Below are positions 1 through 5,427 of a stretch of 5,709 nucleotides of DNA, in pieces. The notes beneath the pieces were generated by a model. That model did no database searches and was not told the origin of the DNA. It was given only the letters and a program-made list of their open reading frames with translations. The translations under genes and the position numbers were made by a program. This DNA is from Clostridia bacterium (lineage in GTDB: Bacteria; Bacillota_A; Clostridia; Oscillospirales; CAG-272), in NCBI GenBank assembly GCA_017626655.1, contig JAGAIH010000212.1:1-5709 (forward strand), read 5' to 3'. Positions within the stretch are counted from its first letter, which is position 1, and every line of letters starts with the position of its first letter.

Positions 1-310
1 CAGTTTATCGTTCCGATAAACTGCAATAGTGAAATACGCCTTACGGCGTGTGAATCGCTCGCAAGCGAGCCTGAAATACGCGCGTCGCGCGTGTGAAATT
101 CGCCCGTTGGGCGAGTTGAGGAAAGAAACCCTACGGGTTTCTATTAAATATTACATAAAATGTAATGGACAGAACCGAAGGTTCTGCACCTCAACTTGCC
201 CGAAGGGCAAATTTCACACTCGCTTGCGAGTATTTCACATGCGCTTCAGCGCATATTTCACGCGCGCAAGCGCATTTCACTTGGGTTTAGCGCAGAGCGA
301 TAAACCCCAA
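1..310. repeat. Ladder of short hairpins with constant GTGAAAT/ATTTCAC spacers
   Basis: This gene-free stretch is almost entirely short inverted repeats with 2-4 base loops. Clear hairpins lie at 1-23 (10-bp stem), 36-49, 57-70, 78-92, 100-114, 125-141 (7 bp), 150-166 (7 bp), 170-186 (7 bp), 196-210, 218-231, 239-254, a weak one at 264-273, and 283-307 with an 11-base interior that itself holds a 3-bp stem. The stems differ in sequence. The left-half hairpins are separated by GTGAAAT or close variants (29-35, 50-55, 71-77, 93-99), and the right-half ones by the complement ATTTCAC (211-217, 232-238, 255-261, 274-280). GTTGAGG at 115-121 is mirrored by CCTCAAC at 189-195. The whole block is therefore palindromic around base 155. 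The first stem starts on base 1, so the block may continue upstream. It resembles an expanded REP/MITE-type repeat. An RNA role or transcription stop is possible but not shown. Confidence 0.85.
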
Positions 311-324
311 TTTGAACTCCACCC

Positions 325-353
325 TTGACAACTTCCCCAAAATATGCTATCAT
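325..353 (+). promoter_or_regulatory. Sigma-70/sigma-A type promoter of the alpha/beta-hydrolase gene
   Basis: TTGACA at 325-330 is followed by a 17-base spacer and TATCAT at 348-353, a five-of-six match to the -10 consensus. TG at 345-346 one base before the -10 box adds an extended -10 element. Transcription would start near base 360, giving a leader of about 20 bases before the ATG at 381. The promoter lies only 15 bases downstream of the last arm of the hairpin ladder, so readthrough from upstream is probably reduced by those hairpins. Confidence 0.8.
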
Positions 354-366
354 ATCTCCATCACCG

Positions 367-373
367 AAAGGAG
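367..373 (+). promoter_or_regulatory. Ribosome binding site that fixes the hydrolase start
   Basis: AAAGGAG lies 7 bases upstream of the ATG at 381. The same reading frame is open back to an ATG at 312, but that codon lies upstream of the promoter at 325-353 and has no Shine-Dalgarno sequence, so 381 is the supported start. Confidence 0.85.
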
Positions 374-380
374 CCGGCTC

Positions 381-1013
381 ATGCAACATCTCAAATATAA
401 CACCATCCAATACAACCTCGCCACCCCCAAGGACTTCGATCCCACGAGAAAATACCCCCTCATCATCTACCTCCATGGCGCGGGAGGCCGGGGTCACGAC
501 CTGGAACTGCCCCGCTACCCCTACATGATGGAGGAGTATATCCACAAAAATAATATTCCCGCCATGGTGGCAGGTCCTCTCTGCGAGTATGACAACTGGT
601 TCATGTGCTTCTCCGAGCTGATCGAGTTCGTCCGCTTCGCCGCTACGATGGACAACGTTGACCCCGACCGCGTCTACCTCATGGGCTCCAGCATGGGGGG
701 GTACGCCACCTGGGCCATGCTCATGTCCACCCCCGAGCTCTTCGCCGCCGCCGTTCCCATCTGCGGAGGTGGCATGGCCTGGAACGCTTACCGCATGAAG
801 GATATCCCCATCTGGGCCTTCCACGGCGTGGACGACGGTACCGTGGCGGTTACCGAGAGCATCAATATGGCCAACGCCGTCCGCGCTTGCGGCGGGAATA
901 TCAAGCTCACCCTCCTCCCCGGGGTCAACCACAACGCTTGGGAGCCTGCCATGTACCAAGAGGGGGCCATAGAGTGGCTCCTTACCCACAAGCGGGGGGA
1001 AAACAAGGAGTAA
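381..1013 (+). CDS. Alpha/beta-hydrolase, predicted esterase/peptidase of the dienelactone hydrolase / COG4099-like group
   Basis: A 210-aa alpha/beta-hydrolase without signal peptide or membrane segment, so probably cytoplasmic. Seen in order: strand LIIYLHGAGGRG at residues 27-38, whose HGxGG carries the oxyanion-hole backbone; the nucleophile elbow G102-S-S-M-G-G107 with Ser104 as catalytic serine; HGVDDGTV at 148-155, placing the catalytic acid at Asp152 (Asp151 is the alternative); and NHNAW at 183-187 with His184 as base. Spacing and order fit compact single-domain esterases and predicted peptidases related to PHB depolymerase and dienelactone hydrolase, and the length is normal with no lid insertion. 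Substrate cannot be read from sequence; a short ester or acyl-sugar is plausible. It has its own promoter and no obvious terminator before the yajC promoter, so some transcripts may run on. Fold and triad are secure, substrate class is not. Confidence 0.9.
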   Translation: MQHLKYNTIQYNLATPKDFDPTRKYPLIIYLHGAGGRGHDLELPRYPYMMEEYIHKNNIPAMVAGPLCEYDNWFMCFSELIEFVRFAATMDNVDPDRVYLMGSSMGGYATWAMLMSTPELFAAAVPICGGGMAWNAYRMKDIPIWAFHGVDDGTVAVTESINMANAVRACGGNIKLTLLPGVNHNAWEPAMYQEGAIEWLLTHKRGENKE

Positions 1014-1049
1014 CCTGTGTGCTTTTCGCACGAATTTACAGATTGTCCA

Positions 1050-1078
1050 TTGATATTTTGCCGCGAATGCGGTATAAT
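1050..1078 (+). promoter_or_regulatory. Sigma-70/sigma-A type promoter of the yajC unit
   Basis: TTGATA at 1050-1055, a 17-base spacer and a perfect TATAAT at 1073-1078. Predicted transcription start is near base 1085, about 30 bases before the yajC start at 1117. No further promoter as good is seen before 2273, so the three genes from 1117 to 2261 are probably one transcript. Confidence 0.8.
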
Positions 1079-1100
1079 ATAAGGTAATGTATTCCACATT

Positions 1101-1105
1101 GGAGG
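1101..1105 (+). promoter_or_regulatory. Ribosome binding site of yajC, with an overlapping three-codon ORF
   Basis: GGAGG at 1101-1105 is the only good Shine-Dalgarno sequence here. It stands 11 bases before the in-frame ATG at 1117 and 3 bases before an out-of-frame ATG at 1109. The latter opens an ORF of three codons (Met-Gln-Leu) whose TGA stop at 1118-1120 overlaps the 1117 start as ATGA. The site rules out a normal start at the upstream in-frame ATG 1087, which precedes it. Confidence 0.7.
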
Positions 1106-1116
1106 ATTATGCAACT

Positions 1117-1440
1117 ATGAACGCACTTTTCTTTTTGAACGAAGCCGCCGGCGGCGGTGTCGGCTCCTTTGTTACCATGGGCCTGCTCCTGGTGGTCATG
1201 ATCGCCATGTTCTTCTTCACCAGCCGCTCCAACAAGAAGCAGGAGAAGGAAGCCCAGAATATGCGGGACTCCCTGCAGGTCGGCGACGAGATCACCACCA
1301 TCGGCGGTATCATCGGTAAGGTGGTCAGCATCAAGGAGGAGACTTTGGTGCTGGAGACCAGCCACGACCGCACCCGTATCCGCATCCTCAAGACCGCCGT
1401 CTCCCGCGTGGACGTCAAGGCCGAGGACGCCCAGGACTAA
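1117..1440 (+). CDS. yajC: Preprotein translocase subunit YajC
   Basis: A 107-aa YajC-family protein, the small bitopic partner of SecD and SecF in the Sec export machinery of the cytoplasmic membrane. A short N-terminus with a Gly-rich turn (12-16) leads into one transmembrane helix at about 17-35. A basic stretch follows (RSNKKQEK, 37-44), and then the conserved YajC core: LQVGDEITTIGGIIGKV at 53-69, with the family's GD-x-(V/I)-x-T-x-GG-x-x-G signature, and a beta-rich segment ending TRIRILKTAVSRV at 86-98. Length is typical. Start 1117 is preferred over in-frame ATG 1087 (10 residues longer) because GGAGG at 1101-1105 lies between them, although the 11-base spacing is a little long. The gene ends TAA-TGA. 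SecDF genes are not in the window, and the tRNA-guanine transglycosylase often found upstream of yajC is replaced by the hydrolase. Confidence 0.95.
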   Translation: MNALFFLNEAAGGGVGSFVTMGLLLVVMIAMFFFTSRSNKKQEKEAQNMRDSLQVGDEITTIGGIIGKVVSIKEETLVLETSHDRTRIRILKTAVSRVDVKAEDAQD

Positions 1441-1476
1441 TGATGTTCTAACGGAAAGTTCCACCGCATAGGATAG

Positions 1477-1492
1477 ACCGAATGAATTCGGT
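1477..1492 (+). other. Small hairpin upstream of the third gene's ribosome binding site
   Basis: ACCGAAT and ATTCGGT form a 7-bp inverted repeat with a 2-base loop (in practice 6 bp and a 4-base loop) in the 70-base gap after yajC. It ends 7 bases before the GGAGGG site at 1500-1505. It could protect the message or tune translation of the next gene. It lacks a T-tract, so it is not a terminator. Confidence 0.4.
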
Positions 1493-1510
1493 ACCGAACG
1501 GAGGGACGCC

Positions 1511-2035
1511 ATGAACACCCATAGCCACCACCCATCACAAAACCCCGTCGGGAGACACCCCGACCGCCCCGCGCCTACCCGCATGAGGCAGAGCGAGGAG
1601 CCGTCCGACACGCAAGCGGGCGGCTTTTCGTCTATCCTGCGAAGCTACCCCATCGTGTTGGGAATCACCGCATTGACCGCGCTCCTGCTTACTACGGTGG
1701 CGGCTCTCATACTGCATAACAGCCCCGACCCCACCGCGCTGATCCCCCCTGTGTCCGCCGTCCTGCTGGCGGTCTCGTCCTTGATCGGCGGGGTGATCTC
1801 GGGGAAGCTGAACCGGGCGAGCCCCGCAAGCTCCGTAGCCGCGAGCCTCGTTTGCGGGGGACTCACAGCGGCCCTTTTGATCCTGATCTCCCTCTTCTTC
1901 GGGGGCAAGGGGGATCTTCTCGCGTGGGGGATGCGGATCGGCGTTCTCCCCTTGCATCTGCTGGGCGGTATCCTGACCCGCCCCAAGCCTAAAGCACCCA
2001 CCCACACGGCGGGGAAGCACACCTCCCGCCGCTGA
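1511..2035 (+). CDS. TIGR04086/DUF3792-like four-helix membrane protein
   Basis: A 174-aa integral membrane protein of unknown function. Residues 1-40 are hydrophilic, rich in His, Pro and Arg, and probably cytoplasmic. Four hydrophobic helices follow at about 46-68, 78-97, 108-130 and 136-155, then a basic Pro/Lys/His tail (157-174). The Gly-rich pattern SSLIGGVISGKLNR at 89-102 after helix 2 and the LLGGIL end of helix 4 fit the TIGR04086 (PF12670-like) family, which in Clostridia commonly sits next to yajC, as here. The assignment rests on topology, those motifs and position, not on an alignment. GGAGGG at 1500-1505, 5 bases before the ATG, supports this start; the hydrophilic N-terminus is longer than I expect for the family, and an in-frame ATG at 1583 would remove 24 residues but has no binding site. 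Probably co-transcribed with yajC. Confidence 0.8.
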   Translation: MNTHSHHPSQNPVGRHPDRPAPTRMRQSEEPSDTQAGGFSSILRSYPIVLGITALTALLLTTVAALILHNSPDPTALIPPVSAVLLAVSSLIGGVISGKLNRASPASSVAASLVCGGLTAALLILISLFFGGKGDLLAWGMRIGVLPLHLLGGILTRPKPKAPTHTAGKHTSRR

Positions 2036-2063
2036 AATCCGACTGCAAAGGAAGGAAAACACC

Positions 2064-2261
2064 ATGGCCAAGCTCAAGGAAGGCTCCAAAGCCACCCTCA
2101 ATCCCATCCAGAAAAGGATGCTCCCCGTCGTCACCCTCCCCCTCCCCGAGGACTGCCCCACCTCCCTGCGCTACGCCCTGGCCAAGTACGCCGCTACCGC
2201 CGTGGCCGAGGCCTGGGATGGGCTTCTGGAGCTGGAGGAGGCCGGAGAACTGGAGAATTGA
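2064..2261 (+). CDS. Small conserved-looking hypothetical protein, 65 aa
   Basis: I do not recognise this protein. It is 65 aa, with a basic N-terminus (MAKLKEGSKATLNPIQKR), a Pro-rich middle (PVVTLPLPEDCPTS, 21-34) and an amphipathic helix from about 35 to 61 ending in an acidic stretch (LLELEEAGELE). There is no signal peptide, no membrane helix and only one cysteine (Cys31). It is likely a real gene: AAAGGAAGG at 2047-2055 lies 8 bases before the ATG, it starts 28 bases after the previous stop, its codon use matches its neighbours, and a strong terminator begins 12 bases after its stop. In many Clostridia this slot after yajC and TIGR04086 holds the six-cysteine SCIFF peptide; with one cysteine this is not SCIFF. 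A small cytoplasmic adaptor is possible but is guesswork. Confidence 0.7.
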   Translation: MAKLKEGSKATLNPIQKRMLPVVTLPLPEDCPTSLRYALAKYAATAVAEAWDGLLELEEAGELEN

Positions 2262-2272
2262 TGGTGAAAATG

Positions 2273-2309
2273 AAGAACGGTACGGCTTTTCCGTGCCGTT
2301 CTTTTGTTT
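2273..2309 (+). terminator. Intrinsic terminator of the yajC unit
   Basis: A 13-bp stem pairs 2273-2285 with 2291-2303, with one G-U wobble and a 5-base CTTTT loop. A T-rich run TTTTGTTT at 2302-2309 follows. It sits 12 bases after the stop of the 65-aa gene and 4 bases before the next -35 box, so it insulates the lipoprotein gene from the yajC unit. Confidence 0.92.
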
Positions 2310-2313
2310 GGTA

Positions 2314-2342
2314 TTGACAAAATGCGGAAAATTGTTTATAAT
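2314..2342 (+). promoter_or_regulatory. Perfect-consensus sigma-70/sigma-A promoter of the lipoprotein gene
   Basis: TTGACA at 2314-2319, exactly 17 bases, then TATAAT at 2337-2342: both boxes and the spacing match the housekeeping consensus fully. Transcription should start near 2349, giving a leader of about 25 bases with GGAGG at 2362-2366, 8 bases before the ATG at 2375. Such a promoter suggests high expression, lowered only if a repressor binds here. TTTATAA occurs twice, at 2335-2341 and 2354-2360, but no clear operator dyad is seen. Confidence 0.92.
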
Positions 2343-2374
2343 CAAATCAGTAATTTATAACGGAGGATCCCCCC

Positions 2375-5341
2375 ATGAAAAAACGTTTGCGTAGAGTCCT
2401 CTCCCTGCTCCTGGCAGGTCTGATGCTGGCCTCGGCCATGGCCGCCTGTACCCCTACAGGCACCCCCGAGGAGACCACGGCGGGCGATGGCACCACCGAC
2501 GGCACCGAGGCCCCCACCGATATCTCCACCGAGGCACCCCCCGAGGAGGAGACCGATCCCCCCGTCACCGAGCCTCCCGCCCTGTCCCTGGATCAGCTGA
2601 CCTTCACCCCCGCCTCTCTGTCGGGCCAGGTGCTGACCGAGAAGGGCCATTCCCCCCAGATCCTCATCCGCAACTACAACGAGACCGCCACCGACGCCCT
2701 CGGCCGCGTGCTCCCCACCTCCGCCGAGGCGGGATTGCCCAAGGAAGGGAAGTACGTAGGCCTGTTCTACTCCCTTTGGACGGTGGGCTCCACCTGTGAC
2801 GTGGACAACTCCAAGGTCATGGCTGTCGATCCCTACGATCCCAACTTCGGTCCCCGCTGGGGCTTCTGCTGGTGGAGCGAGCCCGAGACGGGCTACCACC
2901 GCGCCGACGACGTCTGGCAGATCCGCCGCGATATGTACTACTTCGCCATGGCGGGCGTGGATTTCCTCTACTTCGACATGACCAACGGCTACCTCTACGA
3001 GGATGCCATGACCGTTTTCCTGGACACCTGCCTGCAAATGCGCGCCGAGGGGCAGATGACCCCCTACCTGGTGCCCTGGTGCTTCGGCACCGCCACTCCC
3101 GGGAACGGGGATACGGGCAAGTTCTATGAGACTTTCATGACCCAGGAGAAGTACAAGGATCTCTGGTTCCATTGGGAGGGAAAGCCCCTGGCCCTCATCA
3201 AGTGCCTGGACGACGGCTCCTTCCCCATCCTGGAGGACGAATACTACAAGGACAAGCTCACCTTCCGCAAGTCCTGGGTCATGCCGAACCACCGCTACAG
3301 CGAGGGCTACTGGAGCGACAACAACGTGGTCAACTTCGGCTACGGTTACGGCTACCGCGACAAAGAGAGCCGTAAGTACGCCGAGTGCATCGGCATCGGC
3401 TGCGCGGGCTTTGCCAACTTCGGCCAGGGCCGCAACGGCAGGCTCTCGGTCAGGCAGTATCTGGATCCCTTCCTGGAGACCGACACCATGGGCCAAGGCC
3501 TGGTCTTTGAGGATGCCTTCGAGCAGGTCATGGAGAAGAACCCCGAGTGCGAGGTCCTCCTCATCTCCCGCTGGAACGAGTGGGTAGCCCAGAACTTCAC
3601 CGATCCCGCCGACCGCGGCACCGACACGGGCTTCGTGGATCAGTTCAACGCCGAGTTCTCCCGTGACATCGAGCCCATGAAGGGCGGCTATACCGATAAC
3701 TACTTCTACCAGATGTGCAGTATCATCCGCCGCTTCAAGGGCGTTCTCCCCGCCGACGGCATCTCGGGCGCTCATACCATGACCGAGACCGATCCCGCCG
3801 TCTTTGAGGATTGGGAGAAGGTCTTCCCCGTCTACACCGACTTCCAAAACGATACCACCCACCGCGACCACTCCGACACAACGGGTAAGATCCACTACGT
3901 CAACACCACGGGCCGTAACGATATCGTGGAGTCCCGCATCACCGCCGACGGCGCAAACCTCTACCTCTACGCCCGCACCGCAGGGGAGCTGACCTCCCAT
4001 AAGGACAAGAATTGGATGCTCCTCTTCATCGATGTCGACGCCGACAAGACCACGGGCTGGGAGGGCTACGACTTCCTGGTCAACTATGAAGTGGTCTCGG
4101 ACACCGTCACCACCCTCTGCGCCTATAAGGACGGGATCTGGCAGGAGATCGGTACCGTGGCCTACGCCGTCCAGGGCGACCGCCTCACCGTCACCATCCC
4201 CCGCTCACTGATCGGTCTGACCGACAAGACCGTAAAGGTCAATTTCCATTGGCTGGACAACGTCACCGACATCTACGACCTGGAGTCCTGGTTCACCACG
4301 GGCGACAGCGCCCCCGAACGCCGCAACAACTACGCCTACGAGCAGGCCATCCGCTACACGGGCAAGGGTGAGGTGATCCTGCCCAAGCGGGAGGGAGATA
4401 CCGTGGACGGTATGCCCGCGCTCACCCTCTCCGAGGAGCTGCTGGCCGAGATGAAGGAGGGACTGCGTGTATCGGCCTATCCTCTGCCCGCGAATTATCC
4501 CACCCAGCCCGATTTCCGCCTCATTGACGACCTTCTGGAGGGCAGTCAGACCGTGGCGACCCTCACCGCCGAGGGCCTGGCCTATTCCACCAACGTGGGC
4601 CTGCTCTATGAGGGCTACATCAAGGTAGCCGAGACCAAGGGCTACGAGTTCGAGCTGTCCTACGATGACGGCGCCAAGCTCTTCGTGGACGGCCGATTGG
4701 TGGCCGACGGCACCTATGATCCCAAGGCCGAGAACGGCGTCAAGACCGCCCGAGGCAGTCTCATCCTCTGTGAGGGCTACCACACCATCCGCGTGGAGTA
4801 TGTGGAGTGTAAGGGCGGGAACCCCCACCTGTCCCTGAAGGGCGACTGGGCTCTTTCCTACAGCGACTACGGCAAGGAGGTCGTGGATCTGCCCGCCTGG
4901 ACGGTGGACATCTCCTCCATGAGCGACCAGAAGGCCTACAAGCCCGACGGCGCCGCGGGCGGCATCTACCAGCCCTATATGTACCTGGAGATCGGCTACA
5001 CCGCCTATCTGGGGAAGGTGGATCTCTCCAAATACTCCCGCGTGGAGATCGTCTACACCTGTGACGGCAGTGAGATCACCAAGGACCGCTTCGAGGCGTC
5101 CTCCTCCCTGGCCATCGGCCTTAAGAACGAGGATTCCTCCTACGGCTACGACAGACAGGACAACTTCAGCGGAGACCTCGCCCATACCGACATGGTCTTC
5201 TCGGACCGCTCCTGGGCGATCGGCGCCCGCACCGCCACGGTGGATCTGTCCTCCGTGGACTACAACGGCGACACCTGGCTGACGGTCCACAATCCTTACG
5301 GCACCTTCATCGCCATCCTGGAGATCCGCTTCTACGCCTGA
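2375..5341 (+). CDS. Multidomain surface lipoprotein: GH99/WbsX-like barrel, CBM9-like, PA14-like and C-terminal beta domains
   Basis: A 988-aa exported protein, probably anchored outside the membrane and acting on a polysaccharide. Residues 1-24 are a signal peptide (MKKRLRRV plus a Leu-rich core) ending at lipobox MAAC, with Cys25 as the lipidated residue. A Thr/Pro/Glu-rich linker without Lys or Arg (26-69) spaces the body from the membrane. Residues about 125-457 look like a (beta/alpha)8 glycosidase of the GH71/GH99/WbsX type: KYVGLFYSLW (126-135), strand DFLYFDMTNG (196-205) and RWNEW (399-403) with Glu402. GH99 enzymes use NEWxE with two catalytic Glu; here the second position is Ala405, so mechanism or family may differ. 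Residues about 505-665 resemble a CBM9/DOMON-type sandwich (LLFIDVDADKTTGWEGYDFLVN). Residues about 686-828 are PA14-like (YEGYIKV, then YDDGAKLFVDGRLV, then GYHTIRVEY). Residues 829-988 are an unassigned beta-rich, probably carbohydrate-binding module. It is monocistronic, between its own promoter and terminator. Gene and export are secure; barrel family is moderate and substrate unknown. Confidence 0.88.
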   Translation: MKKRLRRVLSLLLAGLMLASAMAACTPTGTPEETTAGDGTTDGTEAPTDISTEAPPEEETDPPVTEPPALSLDQLTFTPASLSGQVLTEKGHSPQILIRNYNETATDALGRVLPTSAEAGLPKEGKYVGLFYSLWTVGSTCDVDNSKVMAVDPYDPNFGPRWGFCWWSEPETGYHRADDVWQIRRDMYYFAMAGVDFLYFDMTNGYLYEDAMTVFLDTCLQMRAEGQMTPYLVPWCFGTATPGNGDTGKFYETFMTQEKYKDLWFHWEGKPLALIKCLDDGSFPILEDEYYKDKLTFRKSWVMPNHRYSEGYWSDNNVVNFGYGYGYRDKESRKYAECIGIGCAGFANFGQGRNGRLSVRQYLDPFLETDTMGQGLVFEDAFEQVMEKNPECEVLLISRWNEWVAQNFTDPADRGTDTGFVDQFNAEFSRDIEPMKGGYTDNYFYQMCSIIRRFKGVLPADGISGAHTMTETDPAVFEDWEKVFPVYTDFQNDTTHRDHSDTTGKIHYVNTTGRNDIVESRITADGANLYLYARTAGELTSHKDKNWMLLFIDVDADKTTGWEGYDFLVNYEVVSDTVTTLCAYKDGIWQEIGTVAYAVQGDRLTVTIPRSLIGLTDKTVKVNFHWLDNVTDIYDLESWFTTGDSAPERRNNYAYEQAIRYTGKGEVILPKREGDTVDGMPALTLSEELLAEMKEGLRVSAYPLPANYPTQPDFRLIDDLLEGSQTVATLTAEGLAYSTNVGLLYEGYIKVAETKGYEFELSYDDGAKLFVDGRLVADGTYDPKAENGVKTARGSLILCEGYHTIRVEYVECKGGNPHLSLKGDWALSYSDYGKEVVDLPAWTVDISSMSDQKAYKPDGAAGGIYQPYMYLEIGYTAYLGKVDLSKYSRVEIVYTCDGSEITKDRFEASSSLAIGLKNEDSSYGYDRQDNFSGDLAHTDMVFSDRSWAIGARTATVDLSSVDYNGDTWLTVHNPYGTFIAILEIRFYA

Positions 5342-5352
5342 TCTCAATCCCC

Positions 5353-5380
5353 AAATGCCCCGCCTCGGCGGGGCATTTTT
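5353..5380 (+). terminator. Intrinsic terminator of the lipoprotein gene
   Basis: AAATGCCCCGCC (5353-5364) and GGCGGGGCATTT (5367-5378) form a perfect 12-bp stem around TC, in practice 11 bp closed by a CTCG loop. The run TTTTT ends at 5380. It begins 12 bases after the stop codon. The A's at the left foot are too few for an efficient terminator on the other strand, although no gene lies there. The left arm AAATGCCCCGC recurs at 5436-5446 without its partner. Confidence 0.95.
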
Positions 5381-5406
5381 GCGGGGGAAGGGGTTTGGAA
5401 ATATGT

Positions 5407-5427
5407 AAATTGGGGTTTATTGGTCTG
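5407..5427 (-). repeat. Solo partial copy of the left ladder's outer hairpin
   Basis: AAATTGGGGTTTAT at 5407-5420 is the exact reverse complement of bases 300-313, the right arm of the last hairpin in the 5' ladder. The match continues, with two mismatches, through TCTG at 5427 (19 of 21 bases against 293-313). Here the sequence cannot fold as in the ladder because the partner arm is missing. It is probably a decayed or partial member of the same repeat family. Confidence 0.65.

Noticed and set aside
1..310. CRISPR array
   Set aside because: The regularly spaced units are palindromes that vary in sequence, and the constant parts are only 7 bases and switch orientation halfway. A CRISPR has long constant repeats and unrelated spacers. 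No cas gene is present.
29..328. 99-aa open reading frame on the + strand
   Set aside because: It runs straight through the hairpin ladder and the -35 box of the next gene, has no ribosome binding site, and its protein is only the translation of palindromes.
312..380. Longer hydrolase starting at ATG 312
   Set aside because: The ATG lies upstream of the gene's promoter and has no Shine-Dalgarno sequence. AAAGGAG at 367-373 fits ATG 381, and the family fold begins there.
1017..1035. Terminator after the hydrolase gene
   Set aside because: GTGC-TTTTC-GCAC is only a 4-bp stem and no T-run follows, so it is too weak to call.
258..1097. 279-aa open frame on the - strand over the hydrolase
   Set aside because: It is a shadow of GC-rich codons opposite a gene with an intact catalytic triad. 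The protein is low-complexity, rich in Gly, Val and His, with no recognisable motif.
2335..2360. Operator from the two TTTATAA boxes
   Set aside because: The boxes are AT-rich, overlap the -10 box, and are simple enough to arise by chance. No dyad symmetry ties them together, so they are mentioned only as a note.
2342..4000. 552-aa open frame on the - strand
   Set aside because: It lies opposite the lipoprotein gene and has the Gly/Val/Leu/His-rich composition typical of antisense frames in GC-rich DNA. It has no signal, motif or plausible start context.
4205..5347. 380-aa open frame on the - strand
   Set aside because: Same reason: antisense shadow of the PA14 and C-terminal domains, low-complexity product, with no promoter or ribosome site.
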